Assembly (NCBI GenBank): GCA_026027325.1
Contig: JAMSLZ010000010.1
Coordinates: 620,001 to 684,000, forward strand
Length of the DNA stretch: 64,000 nt
DNA from: Actinomucor elegans
Taxonomy: Eukaryota; Mucoromycota; Mucoromycetes; Mucorales; Mucoraceae
Direction of reading: 5' to 3'
The stretch's first letter is position 1; the number at the start of each line of letters is the position of its first letter. The notes under the pieces were generated by a model. The model ran no database searches, was not told the origin of the DNA, and was given only the letters and a program-made list of their open reading frames with translations. The translations under genes were made by a program, and so were the position numbers. This document shows, one piece after another, positions 21,620 to 33,593 of this stretch.

Positions 21620-23030
21620 ATCAATATATATTCACAGTGATGGTTAGTTGGTGTGCGAAAAACATATTGCGATGTGTTGGAAATAGGAGTGATATTTCAT
21701 AGTTGGGCCATTTACCGTAGTTGCAGACATGAATTTGTATTATTCTTCTGATAGTGGATATGTCGGTTGGACTATGGTTTAGGAGTGGTTGTATCCGACG
21801 AAGGTATAAGGCTGATTGTTGAGTGGCAGAATCAATGATTTAAAGGTCACCTTGTGAACGGGGTAAAGTGCAGATAGTCCAAGCTATCTTTGGGAAAACG
21901 TCCCGGTTTACAAACTGCACGCCTATAGACCTGATTTGGAGCAAATAGGCTTGGGTAAAAGACGTAACCTGAAAGAGATACCAGTATTTAGAGAAAATTA
22001 AGCTATTGATGGTTGTGTTTCGGCCATACAAGAACAGTAAACGAGTTGAGTGAAATGCTGCGGCTTCCTTGACCATGTTAACTAGATATATGATAAAGTT
22101 GGAATGCTAAGCGATGAATTGTATCAATAGAAAGTCTGGGTAAATTAATGGAAATGTGTCTTTGCTAGAATGTAATTTCGTAATGTTTATCATTTTCCCA
22201 GAAGGACCATATCGGGCTACCAGACAGTGAGAAGGCTTCGGTTTTATTATAGTTAAAGCATGCGTTGGATGCGCTACAGAACAAATTCATGTGTTCTTTT
22301 AGGCAACGTAGGTCAGCTGGATTATGAATAAGTACTAGCGCATCATCTGCATAACATAGAAGTTTAGTACTGATAGAGGTAGGACGATCGTCGTTATATA
22401 TAATATTATCACGAGCTGTCATCTTGTAGCCATGCAAGTTTTCATCCGAAAGGAGGTCACTTAAAAGAGGCTCGAATGCCAAATTGTACAGAATTGGCCT
22501 TGTTTAAGTCCTCGCTTCTTGTGAACAAGATTAGTAAAATAGCCATTGATGTTGACTTTAATCATTTTCTATGCTAGTAGGCTATACACATAACTAATGA
22601 TAATCGTTGGGAATCCAAACCTTGTCTGTACTTTTCGTAGGTAGTTCGAATTGACCCAATCATATGCTTTTTTCATGATTGAGGAGAATACCAATATCGT
22701 AATCTTCTGGAGCTTTATCGTTCCTTGCAATTTCATTCTTAAGGCGAGCATCTTCTATAATTATTTGAGTCGCCATACCATTTTCCGCAATATATCTTCC
22801 TGAGGCGAAGCCAAGTTAGAACTTGTTGATTGGTCGACTGGACATATTCATAAAATGTTGATTGATAATATGGGTAAATACTTTGTAATCTGTGTTCACT
22901 AATGACATAGGCCTGCAATTGTAGATGTTATTTGGATCACTTTTTTTTGGGAGTAAAGCCACGATTGATTCATCCCACGAATGATGTATTAAGATACTTT
23001 TTCCTGTATCTCTACTGCTTTGTCAATTTT
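21620..23030 (-). mobile_element. Degenerate non-LTR (LINE) retrotransposon fragment
   Basis: Minus-strand relic of a LINE ORF2. Reading from high to low coordinates: the RT start (LPKKSDPNNIYNCRPMSLVN, about 22970-22900), a palm segment KKAYDWVNSNYLRKV with RFGFP (22690-22610), GLKQG and then PILYNLAFEPLL with a frame change at about 22495-22510, the catalytic YADD box (22342-22353) inside CYADDALVL, and the post-RT region NSLIFSKYWYL followed by CTLPRSQGDL. A stop codon at 21840-21842 interrupts the latter exactly where the family continues (IIDSATQQSALYLRRIQPLL). Multiple frameshifts and stops make it inactive. I found no endonuclease domain, so it appears 5'-truncated as LINE copies often are. 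The clade is not resolved. The edges are approximate; no target-site duplication or poly-A tail was found. Confidence 0.85.
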
Positions 23031-23554
23031 TGACGTTCAGAGTATGTTACAGACAGCGATTTAAATGGTCAACGACAAATAAAACATACAGGAAAATGGT
23101 ATAGCATACCTTCTATCAATGTTTGGTGGCATAAATGACATAGTCTATAATTCAGCTCTACTATCTACATTTTAAAATACAATATGCATGTTTATATGAA
23201 AAAACTCGACCAACTATATAAAACAGTGCATAATATATATCAGCACCCTGTCAAAAAAAACATTCATGGTTTAAAAGGCCTGCAGCATGATCTCTATACC
23301 ATTCTATATGTAAGTGGGTTCTTTACAAACTCTGACATTATATTGTTTGCATAGTAGCATCTTTTCATTAATCAAAACTCTGTTGAAAGATATCACGCGT
23401 GTTTAATACTTGATATGCCGAAAGATCTGTGATTGGACGGATGATATAAATTGATGCAGACACATAAACTACGATTATAAACCCTCCTTCCATATGTATA
23501 ATTTATTTTATTCATATTTGAATTCGGGATATGTGATTGATAGTGTGCGTGTAT
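23031..23554. other. Intergenic between LINE relic and VMA4
   Basis: AT-rich. It includes the 3' side of VMA4. No open frame of note. Confidence 0.5.
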
Positions 23555-24525
23555 TTAGTTGAAGAAAGTTCTACTGGGAGAATGACCAAACAAAGCAACA
23601 CGGATTTGAGGCAACATGTCCTCTTTAGCAATATCCAAACGAGCACCTAGGGTATTATCAACCGTAATCTTTCCATTAAGGCCAGTCATAATAACACCAC
23701 CAGCACTAACAAATAGATATGTCAATGACTATACAAGAATGTACAGATAGCAACTTACTCTGATGCAGGAAGATAATCTTCGCTGACAGTGAATTCAGGT
23801 CGAGTTTTCATGGATTCTTCATATTTCTCAGCAACACGTTCGATAGCATTGTTGACTTGATCAACATCTTCTTCACGACAACGAACAACAATATCGTTTT
23901 CCATTAAAGCATAAGCACCTTGAAGGATAAGGCCTTCCAACAAGGTAGCATATTGCTCTTCATCCTTTGAAATTTCGTGAATAAGAGCATCTGTATCTTC
24001 AAAGAGGTTATCAAGGACTTGTTGACGTTCTTGAAGGATTCTCAAACGAGCTTTGTTAATGTGATTCGATTGAGCACTAAAATTTCGTGTTTCATCAGTA
24101 AAAATTAAGGAGATTATATGTTTCATCATTGCTTACATGCGCTTCTGAACTTCAGCTTGCTTGATCTTGCGCTCAAAGACAGCTTCGATATTCAAAGACT
24201 CTTGACGAACAATCTTGGCCTAACAAGATAAAGCCTTTAGTGAGGTAAAAAGACGCGTCTTTTTGCTAATTACCTTTTCAATGTTGAATTCTTCATCAGC
24301 CTATATGTTAAAAAGGGTGTTATTGGTTTGGTTTGCTGTAATGAACTACTATACTATGCCTTGACTTTGATTTCTCTAGCTTTTTCTAAAGCTTCTTGCT
24401 TGATGAAGGCAACCTAATTCCAAGTATGAGAGATAAGGCTTTAATATTCGAAACTTTTTCAGGTTTACCATCTTTTTCATCTCGTTGAAAACTTCGTCAT
24501 CGTTAAGAGGTCTAGCTGCGGACAT
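23555..24525 (-). CDS. VMA4: V-type proton ATPase subunit E (Vma4), six exons
   Basis: Peripheral stalk subunit of the vacuolar H+-ATPase V1 sector. Exons on the minus strand: 24525-24469, 24413-24360, 24300-24274, 24219-24137, 24076-23759 and 23705-23555, total 229 residues, the usual size. The start [19 protein letters not shown], the coiled-coil stretch [18 protein letters not shown] and the C-terminal motif [22 protein letters not shown] with RVALFG all match the family. The second intron is unusual: the only way to keep KVKADEEF intact is a donor reading aag/gcatag, that is a GC-AG intron (24359-24301). All other introns are GT-AG. The gene lies next to the LINE relic. Confidence 0.93.
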
Positions 24526-26219
24526 TTTATACTATAATACAGCTCAATATCAGTATACCAATGTAGCCTAATGTTTTCTTGCAATGCACTTACAGAGTAT
24601 TGCTATATATATAAGACGAAATAAAGGGGAATGTTTATGTGTGAACGAAAAAAGGTTTCGTATCAAAGGTGCTCGGGACGGACCTTATAATCGGTGTAGG
24701 AAACATAGATGACGTTGCTGTGAGTTCCTAAAAATGATGCGTATATCTCGACTGTAGTAGTTGAGAGTTTTGATATTTAAAGATGAAATGCCCCTACCAA
24801 TTCCATGTACAATGGCTTGTTGATGGAAAGTTAGAAAGTTATCAATTTACAAACAGGAAAGGCCAGAGTAAGCATTGAGTATCATTGGAGTACTGAACAA
24901 CTGATACCATTGGATGGCGGTAGTTGGAATGAATTACCTTACAACCACAAAATTGACTCTATATCAATACCAAGTCAATATACCTAGACTTTTATTTGAT
25001 GAATATATAACTTCAGATACGTTCTTTTGAAAGGATTTGAATTTAAACTGACGTTGTAGCAAAAATAAGAACTAGAGAATACTATACGTTACTGATCGGC
25101 CATTCATTCTGTGCTTGGATTTAACTGTCAATAATACTACTAAAGATATTGAACAGTCTTGGTATCTATAGTCTGCCGGTGTATTCTAATAAACTGCGAA
25201 TAAAATATAAAATAGTATGTGTTCACTTGAATGAGAGAAGTTGTATGGCATGATTAGATGTTATAGGCAGATGTAGGCAGACAGTCGGCCGTACTATCTG
25301 TATTTTAAATTATGACCAATGATACTTATTGTACCATTAAATCATCTAGATATCGATTACGAATAACGATATCTCACTCATTGTTGAAAAAAATAGACAT
25401 AACAAGACAGTTTGATAAGTAAGTTCTTTTTTTTTTTGCAACTGCACTATAATATAGGTAGAGATGACAAGCAAATATACACAAGAATTCCGGTTACTGA
25501 ATCGGCATTTGAATTAATGACCAATGATGGGTAAATCAGTAAAATCGTCCCTAGCTCAATAGAAAATCAAAATATCTTAATTAGTTCCCGAGGCAGTATA
25601 GAACAAAGCATTATATTTGCAAGGATGGGATTTTTGAAATACTGCTAATATAATAACAGGTGCTACAGTCCATAAAAAGTGTTTCGGAGATTGAATTTTG
25701 CCCATGAGGATACGCCATTGTCCTCACAATTGCGTCTAGTTCCACAGCAAACCAAGGTATACGTATTATTTTCGGGGGGGGGGGGGAATAGAGAACAGAT
25801 TGCGCTCTTCTCCATGATGCAACTTGTATTACTTTGCATTTTTCCAACAGGTACCAGATGTGTACAAGGCACTAAACGGTGTTTGTTTTTTAATCAAGGC
25901 AACAGCTAACAGCGGATTTCCGAACGAACCTACTGCATATCGATAAATTAAAAAAAAGGAGGATGATGGCTGCTGTGACATAACATAACAGCAAAATAGA
26001 GTGAGAAATGATAGCCTCATGACATTGTTTTGGTTGTAGGAAAAAGAGCTTTTTTGTGGAATCAAAAACAACAACAGGTGATATATAAAAGAAGTACCTT
26101 TTTTTTTTCAGAAAAATCTAGGAACGAGAGCCCTCGAGTTTACTCCTATAAAAAAAAATACCAAATAAATTTTCCCTATTTCCTTGTTTCTTTTCTTCTT
26201 TTTCTAATCTAATCCCCAA
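24526..26219. other. Divergent intergenic region with a poly-G tract
   Basis: Separates the VMA4 start (-) from the F-box/WD40 gene (+). No supported gene. A run of 13 G lies at 25774-25786, unusual in this AT-rich DNA. A TATA-like word (tatataaaag) at 26081-26090 and a pyrimidine-rich leader precede the ATG at 26220. Confidence 0.5.
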
Positions 26220-27801
26220 ATGACAGAAGATCTTTCACCTCCAGCTACACCACCTACACATAGTCCTGTTCCATTTCGATTGAATCTACAAGATGCCGCT
26301 AGTAAAAAAGAAGATCAACAGCTCAGTTCATTAAAGCATTCCTTTCATTTACTAACACCACTTCAAAAGCAATACTTTCTTTTCGATATCATCAATGGCT
26401 GTGACAATACACAGCTGACCTTCTTAAATAATTTGATAGCCCCAAGACTCAAAGTGGATTTTTTAAAAGAATTACCACCAGAAATCGCGCTTCATGTTCT
26501 ATCTTATATCAAGCAGCCATCGACATTAGCAAAGGCAACCAGTGTATCCAAATACTGGCATGCTTTAATACGTGATGATTCATTATGGAAGTCTCTGTGC
26601 AAACAGCATGCTTATATTGAACAAGACTTGGGTGATCAATTCTGCTATCGAGATTACTTTAAACGTAAATACAGTATTGCGAATGCCTGGCATCAAGGTG
26701 GCAAGGTAACTACAGTCGATGGTGGTTTCTCTCAAGGCCTAGTTACTTCTCTACAATTCGATGAACAATTCACAGTAGTTGGTTGTGATAACCACCGCAT
26801 TGAAGTATTTGATACCAATACTGGTAATAAAATACGCACATTGGAAGGGCACGTAGGTGGAGTATGGGCATTACAATTTAAAGGAGGAGACCAAGAAGAT
26901 CCTGAGCGAGTATTGCTGTCTGGTGGCTGTGATAGGTAAGATGCAGTGTGTTTAGGGAGGTATACACTAATACTTTTTTTTTAATAGAGATGTACGCGTT
27001 TGGGATCTTAATCGTGGTAAATTGCGCTATATTCTACGTGGCCATACTTCAACCGTAAGGTGCTTAAAAATAAGAGACAAGCAATTAGCAATTACTGGGT
27101 CAAGAGATACTACATTAAGAGTATGGGATATTCAACGTGGAGCCATATTGCATGTCTTGGTGGGCCATCAAGCGTCTGTTCGTTGTGTTGATGTACATGG
27201 AAACATTGCTGTATCTGGTTCATACGACTACACTGCTCGTATTTGGGACCTAACTACCGGACAATGTAAACATGTACTCATTGGACATGTATCTCAAATC
27301 TATACCATTGTAACAAACGGTACTATCATTGCTACTGGTTCTTTGGATGCTCATATACGTATCTGGTCAGTGGAAACAGGCGAATGTCTAAGTACGTTGC
27401 ACGGTCATACTTCTCTTGTAGGTCAATTGCAGTTATCACGCACTACGTTGGTCAGTGGTGGAGCAGATGGATGTTTACGTGTCTGGGATATGGAAACATT
27501 TGAATGTATTCAGCAGTTCTCAGCTCACGATAATTCAATTACTTGTTTACAGTTTGACGATGATCATATCCTTAGTGCAGCTAATGATGGAAAAGTTAAA
27601 CTATGGGACATCAAAAGAGGTCGGCTTTTGAGGCATTTCACTCAACCTTCCAAGATTGTTTGGAAGATACAATTCAACAATACAAAGGCAGTGGTACTGA
27701 TGCAAAGACCCAGATCTGATAACCCAGAAGAAGGGAAAACTGTCATGGAGATTCACGATTTTGATTTGTTAGCCAAAGAAGAGGCCTCTTCATCATCTTA
27801 A
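26220..27801 (+). CDS. F-box/WD40 protein, Cdc4/Fbw7-like SCF substrate adaptor
   Basis: Exons 26220-26935 and 26988-27801 (509 residues). Residues about 80-125 form an F-box (LKELPPEIALHVLSYIKQP ... VSKYWHALIRDDSLWKSLC), which binds Skp1 in an SCF ubiquitin ligase. The rest is a WD40 propeller of seven or eight blades with regular GH...WD spacing (LRGHTSTVRCLKI, SGSYDYTARIWD, GHTSLVGQLQL, SGGADGCLRVWD). The organisation and blade sequence are close to Cdc4/Pop1/Fbw7, which recognise phosphodegrons of cell-cycle and transcription regulators; Met30-type adaptors are a less likely alternative. The intron sits inside a blade (GGCDR/DVRVWD). The tail is poly-Ser. A Pro-rich N-terminus (SPPATPPTHSP) offers proline-directed phosphorylation sites. 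Confidence 0.9.
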
Positions 27802-28014
27802 TATGCATATACCTTTTCTTTTTGTAATATCTTTTTTATATATACGCGCGCATCTACATAATACACTCACTATACATAAAGTTACATTAGTTTTTTCGAT
27901 AATATCTGCAGGAAAGTGCCAGAATGATTTTGAAACCCCGTACCGAGACCTGTATAAAAAGCTTTTTTCTTTTCTTCTTTCTTTTTCTTTCTTTAATTCA
28001 AATCTATAATACCA

Positions 28015-28541
28015 ATGCAAGTCTTGCCTCTGTTAACACCAACTCATTTTATGACAAACACGAAAAAGAGACCAAGACCCACAACAGAAGACTTTGAGTC
28101 TCATTATTTAAAAAAGAGACTTATATCAACCTTGGTGCCTTTGGACACAACAGAAGTACCTCCTCTACCTGACCTAGACGCTATTATTGAAGAATTACCT
28201 GAAGAGACTCCCACTCATCATTCGAATATACAACTTGTTAATGTCAATGGAACATTACTACCTATGGAACAGAAACCTGGCGAAACAAAGTATTCTATTC
28301 CAGATTTTGTATTAAAAGAACCTTCTCCACTACCATCATCATCATCGTAAGTATTTACTGTTATAACACTTGATAGTGTACTAAATCTTCAAGTAGGTCA
28401 AGAGAGTTGATCTTGTACCGCCAAAACTTGAGCCCTTCAACCCAACTAGAAGAAACTTGTTCGGTTGAAACTCTAGATGACAACAATAGTATTACAAGTG
28501 AAGAGTTTGATGAAGAATATGACCCTATGGATATTGATTAA
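28015..28541 (+). CDS. Uncharacterised small protein with acidic tail (158 aa)
   Basis: Exons 28015-28346 and 28397-28541; the intron splits a Ser codon and keeps the frame. I do not recognise a family. The N-terminus is basic (TKKRPRPTTEDFESHYLKKRL), which could act as a nuclear localisation signal; the middle has an acidic-proline patch (PPLPDLDAIIEELPEETP); after a Ser run the last exon reads RELILYRQNLSPS and ends in a strongly acidic tail (SEEFDEEYDPMDID). This charge pattern suggests a nuclear regulator, by inference only. A TATA-like word (tataaaa, 27953-27959) lies about 60 bp before the start, which is close, and a later ATG at 28051 is possible. Same strand as the F-box gene, with 213 bp between. 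Confidence 0.7.
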
Positions 28542-29386
28542 GAAAGCTGTAATTCAAGTTGAATGATACCCTATACGTAAAAGAATAAACAGCAGTATAT
28601 ATATATATATATAAACAGTTGGAATCAAACAGGTTTGATCGCCAAGAGTTTATATTGTAACTGGTATATAATACAAAAAAGGTTTTTAATAATGAGATAT
28701 GAAGTGATCTCTTTGATCAAGATAATGCATTGAGTAAATTTATCTGCAACAATAGCATATAGAAGAGTCTCTTGATGAACGCATGATGCATATAAAAGAA
28801 AACATTTACAATTCTGCTTCCATTTATCTTTTTAGAAAAGTAAAATGCTTCTAATACAAAAAGAAAGGAAACGAATCTCATAGATCCTTGTCCATTATCT
28901 AAGGATGCATCGATTCTATTGGATACGATTATTAATATGGACATTCTTTTGTCTTCTTTTTTCATGGTTCACTTTGACACAATTCTTCGAAAACTTCATA
29001 GTAGAACAAAACAATTTTAACAATGCAATTATTCAATGGTACCTTGACTCAAAAAATAAAAATCTCTAAAACCATGTAAATTTTCGCATACAAACCACTG
29101 CCTAAAAAAATTAACTGAGGTTTCAGTGCTTTCAAAATATATCTGCTGTAACAATGAGTAAACAAATATATTTGTAAGTAGGCACATGCACATACATATA
29201 TGTATACATGTATGTACGTATTCTTTTTTGAATAAAAGGCTTTTGGTAACCAATGCTTGTATTATACGGGCTTTCATAGTTCTATGCGCGTTTTAGTCTT
29301 TCCATTCTGGCATATATTTACAATAATACTTGTTTTATTCGAAAAATATCACAGTATTCTATTACTTCAATTGAAACTTTAACCAT

Positions 29387-29426
<40 letters not shown>

Positions 29427-29997
29427 GAAACTCCAGTGCTGAAAATATGTATAGCACACGAATTAATATAGTTAATATTGGCTGATCTCACTCTAATATT
29501 GCACTTGATTAGTATTTCATGTTCAGAATGAGTAAATGCAACTATAAAGCCTCACATTTATGAATGCAAAACAATCGCATCTACTTTCATTTAACGAAAG
29601 CCCAAAGTTGACTTGATAGTATAAAACTAGAGCTCTTTGATTGTATCCTAAATTGTGTTTACTGATAAACAACTTGATGTACATCGTTCCTAACTCTACC
29701 ATTTGTAGATATATTTCTTTGTCTTGGTAATATAAGGCCTGCATTTCCGATCATTAATGGTATACTGAGTCTATCTCGAATTATGTTTAAGAAACTATTA
29801 CAGAGTAGCTTACTGGTGCCATCATTCACTTCTTTCCTTAAGTGGTTTATTTACTGCTGACCTTTTCTATCACCTGAAACTGCTGAACAAGTGTAACATA
29901 CCTTTATTTTATATACATGCCAAAGCCTCAAAATCAATTCTTCAGTTTTCTACCTACTACAAACACTACGTTCAGAGGAAATCTGAAAAAAAAAATC
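28542..29997. other. Intergenic with a 32-base T run
   Basis: No gene supported. Contains a (TA)n tract at about 28597-28612, and a remarkable T32 homopolymer at 29394-29425. The end of the stretch carries the A-run (T-run on the minus strand) that terminates the tRNA. Confidence 0.5.
29986..29995 (-). terminator. Pol III terminator of tRNA-Asp
   Basis: A continuous A run on the plus strand reads as oligo-T on the minus strand, two bases past the tRNA 3' end, as expected for RNA polymerase III termination. Confidence 0.8.
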
Positions 29998-30068
29998 TCT
30001 CCGGCGGGGAATTGAACCCCGGTCTCCCGCGTGACAGGCGGGGATACTCACCACTATACTACCGAAGA
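29998..30068 (-). tRNA. tRNA-Asp (GTC anticodon)
   Basis: Read on the minus strand, the 71 nt form a complete cloverleaf: acceptor 5' TCTTCGG pairs with 3' CCGGAGA (one T-G pair), A box TAGTATAGTGGTGAGTATC, anticodon loop CTGTCAC with GTC, and B box GGTTCAATTCC. No intron. Just downstream on the minus strand is a run of about ten T (plus-strand A run at 29986-29995), the Pol III terminator. Confidence 0.96.
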
Positions 30069-30683
30069 TTGTATATCTTTGTAAGCAATAAATATTATTA
30101 GAGTTAACAGAGGGTGTTTATAGGAGTGTATGTAGGGTTTATATCTATATATGGTTTTTATGGAGTGATTATATATAGTTGATTACCATAGAAAGATCAT
30201 TCATTGTGATTAATTAAAATACGTACCGGAGCTAGTTTTACTAGTAACCATTTGGACTATTATTAATGGAAAGATAGCTGTTATATTTAAGAAAACATTT
30301 CGGACAAAGCATGTATGCAAGATTTAATTAGCAATCACTCTATGTTTATAGTTGCATGCGCTGAATTCAACTTTGAATAATTACAGTCATTGAGCTTGAA
30401 CACTATGATTGCAAATCTCGAGATTTTCAAGTAACATGCCATCATGTATTGCAATTCAGAGAGAAACGCGTTATTATGAGCTTTATTTTTGAAGATGTGC
30501 AATTGCGTTGCCGACGAAGAAGTTGTTTGCCTACACAAAACAGCTTATATATAGTTTGACAGAATCGTGTTCATCAAAAGCTGGTTACACTGCTTGAAAC
30601 CAAGAATAGGTGGTATGATTTATTTACGTGTGAATAAGGGTCCTTGCCCTTCTTTTTCTTCTTATTTTCTTGCATTATTAAAT
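30069..30683. other. Intergenic upstream of the PhyH gene
   Basis: Divergent region between tRNA-Asp (-) and the dioxygenase (+). No other gene seen. An in-frame ATG at 30615 could extend the downstream protein. Confidence 0.5.
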
Positions 30684-31731
30684 ATGATCACTGATATCAA
30701 CGGCGTACCCATCCAAGAAGCCCTTCATACTGAAGGCTATGTTATTATCGATAACCTCATTCCTGATGATCTATTCAAGAAATTGATCGAAGCTTGCGAT
30801 CGCGTAGTTGAAAAAGCTAGAAAGGGTGATTGGAAATACCGGTAAATGCCAGAACGCTGTTATTATATTAGTAAATAAATTAGTAAATAATACGGTCATA
30901 GTCGTTTGGTAGGCACACAGTTCCCTCCTTGGACGGAAGGTACAGATGTCTGGGGCGTTCAGCATTTAATGCATCCTGCTCTTCAAGAGCCTGTCTTTGC
31001 TGAATGGTATGGTTCTTCTGATGTACAGCAAGCTGTATGTCAGCTTTTGGGTATTAAACCCGAGGAATTGCAGCTGGGTAAGAATATACGATCTCAATTA
31101 AACGTCAATACTCAATTTTTTTTTTTTTATGATAGAACTATTCAACTTGCTGATCAATCCTCAAGAGTCTGATTTTGATCTCACTTGGCATCGTGATTCT
31201 GTACCTGCAGAGACAGAGGAAGACAAAGAAAAAGAATTCTTGGCTATTCCTCATTACGGTACACAATGGAACACGTAAGTTATCCTATTACACGTTTACA
31301 TCAGCAAAACTTATAGTCAGTTTAGCGCTTTGTACGAAGATGGATGTCTTTACGTTGTTCCAAGATCCCACCGTCGCGTCAGAACACCACGGGAACGTGA
31401 GATTACTATTCATGATCCCAAAAGTCACGATATGCCTGGTATGCTAAAGGTCGTACTGAAGCCTGGCCAATCTGTCTTTTATGATAGCAATATTCTTCAC
31501 CGCGCTGCCTATCAATGTAGCTCTAAACGCGCTACATTGCATGCTTGTATGGGCACGATTCAAGGTGGGGATCATCGTGCTTCAAACATCTTCCAGCATG
31601 GTTTGGACTGGATGAATACAAAAGAATTCAAAGAAAGCTTGCCCGCCAGTTTGGAGAGGCCTTTTGCCAATACTTTGGCAATGGCTGAAAGTGCAGGTCT
31701 GAGTAAACTCGAAGCAGCACCCATTCATTAA
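30684..31731 (+). CDS. Phytanoyl-CoA dioxygenase (PhyH) family Fe(II)/2-oxoglutarate oxygenase
   Basis: Exons 30684-30841, 30902-31077, 31136-31274 and 31317-31731 (295 residues, all junctions in phase). The family start is seen in ALHTEGYVIIDNLIPDDLF; the iron ligands are the H-x-D of LTWHRDSVP (exon 3) and the distal His of YDSNILHRAAY (exon 4), with a double-stranded beta-helix strand in EDGCLYVVPRSHRR between them. The RAAYQCSSKRATLH segment supplies the 2-oxoglutarate-binding Arg. The substrate cannot be told; PhyH relatives hydroxylate CoA esters, small metabolites or proteins. There is no clear peroxisomal or mitochondrial signal. The ATG at 30684 gives a typical N-terminus, although an in-frame ATG at 30615 would add 23 residues. 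Confidence 0.87.
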
Positions 31732-32281
31732 AAATAAAATAAAGTAAAAAAAACAGAATGTTTACCAGAAGATCTCACTTATCTATATTATGCGTATTTT
31801 CAATGCTCAATATTGATATTTATTCCATTAATCGAAGCAGATTAGATCTTGATATGAAGGTGAATTCACCCAGGATTTAAACAATCAAGGTATGCTATCC
31901 CTCTCCTATGTCCACATTTTCAAGATATAGTTTATAATACCAGATTATGTATTATACATGATAATATAAATATAAAGCCAAACAAGTGCAGTTCAAAAAT
32001 AAGTCTAATAATTTTGGCAAGACACATTACTATTTTAAGCCATTCAATAGATATTAATAATCTGCATACACTTTGTTAATAGGTCTTTTGTTTACATGTA
32101 TTTTACTGCTCCAAAGCCGTGTTAAAGTATTAATCAACTTGTAATGTTGAAACATTAACAGCCAATAAAACGCGCAATATTCAAATTCCTATTAAACAGC
32201 TAGGGTATAAGCTTCTAAAAAATTTAGCCTACTAAAGCTTTTAGTCTATACCTTTTCTTTGTATATTACCAAAACTATATA
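31732..32281. other. Intergenic, nothing recognised
   Basis: AT-rich sequence between two tandem plus-strand genes; presumed 3' end of the dioxygenase and promoter of the CSTF2-like gene. No coding signal. Confidence 0.55.
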
Positions 32282-33504
32282 ATGAACCAAGCATCAAGAG
32301 GATCACGCGTTGTTTTTGGTATTACAAATGGAAAAGATCTCGCAACATTAGGGTAAACACTCACATTATCTTTCATTATAGTGGGAAATATTCCTTTCGA
32401 GCTTTCAGAAGAGCAATTGATTGAAGTTTTTAAAGAGGTTGGACCTGTAGCCTCTTTCCGGTAAACAAACTTGATAGCTGCGTCATTGAGCCATTCAGTA
32501 AACTAATATACTCTTTATACAACAGTCTCTTATTCGATCGTGATACCGGCAGACCCAAAGGCTATGGTTTCTGCGAATTTTTGGGTAACCCTCTAGTAAA
32601 TTGGCATACCTAAGCTTGATCCACTTACAATTACTGTAGATGCCGAAACTGCAGCTAGTGCTGTTAGAAACTTGAACGACTATGAAATCGGAGGACGTCA
32701 GTTGCGAGTTGATTATGCTGCCATGGATGACAATCAAGGCAGACCTAGCCATCAAGGAGGAGGAGGAGGAGGTAACATGAATCAAAATAGACATCAAGGT
32801 AATCTATATCAACAGCAACCTCCACCTATGCCACAACAACAACAGCTACCTCCTCCACCTATGCCACAGCAGCCTATGCAATTACCACCACAACAGGCAC
32901 CACCACAGCCTATTGCACCAGTGGCTAATTTGTCTTCGGTAGATGAGATTTCAAAGGTGCTTGCTTCGATGAATTCACAGGATTTATTCACATTAATGAG
33001 CCAAATGAAGGTAAAAGATTTCGTTCAATGTTAGAAGGACAACAGGATCTTACGCCTTTACACTTCTATAGCAAATGTCATTTGAAAGAGCTGACTTCAC
33101 CCGTGAATTCTTGACTTCCAACCCTCAAGTTGCGTATGCTTTGTTTCAAGCTATGGTGATGATGAATATTGTAGATCCCAATATTATCACGGTAACTAAA
33201 TAGAACTCTGTTTAAAACACAAAACTAATTGTATCATGAATAATAGCGCATTATGACAGCTGCCACTGTGCCACCAGTAGCTGTAGCTCCAGTAGCTCCA
33301 GTAGCTCCTATTATGCAACAGCCACAGCCTATCAGACAGCCTGCACCTATCCCAGCTCCAGTACAACAGCCAGTAGTAGCAGAAGACGAAACAGAACAGC
33401 AGAAAGCATTATTAATGAAGGTATTGCAATTGACTGATGATCAAATTAATGCACTTCCACCTCAAACAAGAGATCAAATCAGACAATTGGTAAGGGCTTT
33501 TTAG
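32282..33504 (+). CDS. CSTF2: CSTF2/Rna15-like cleavage stimulation factor subunit
   Basis: RNA-binding subunit of the mRNA 3'-end processing complex, nuclear. Exons 32282-32318, 32382-32460, 32526-32584, 32640-33010, 33072-33191 and 33247-33504 (307 residues). The N-terminal RRM has RNP2 VFVGNIPFE and RNP1 KGYGFCEF, followed by DAETAASAVRNLNDYEIGGRQLRVDYA, a very CstF-64-like pattern. A Gly/Gln/Pro-rich linker follows, then the hinge domain (ISKVLASMNSQDLFTLMSQMK, TREFLTSNPQVAYALFQAMVMMNIV) that binds the CstF-77/Rna14 partner, and a C-terminal three-helix domain (KALLMKVLQLTDDQINALPPQTRDQIRQL) that binds Pcf11. The linker is shorter than in animals. It converges with TMEM208, with only 89 bp between stop codons. 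Confidence 0.93.
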
Positions 33505-33593
33505 AATTGAATGTATAGAAAAAATAGCGACTAATTGTAATATATATTATATAGAAAACCCAATTAACTATGCAACAATAAAACCCATATATA

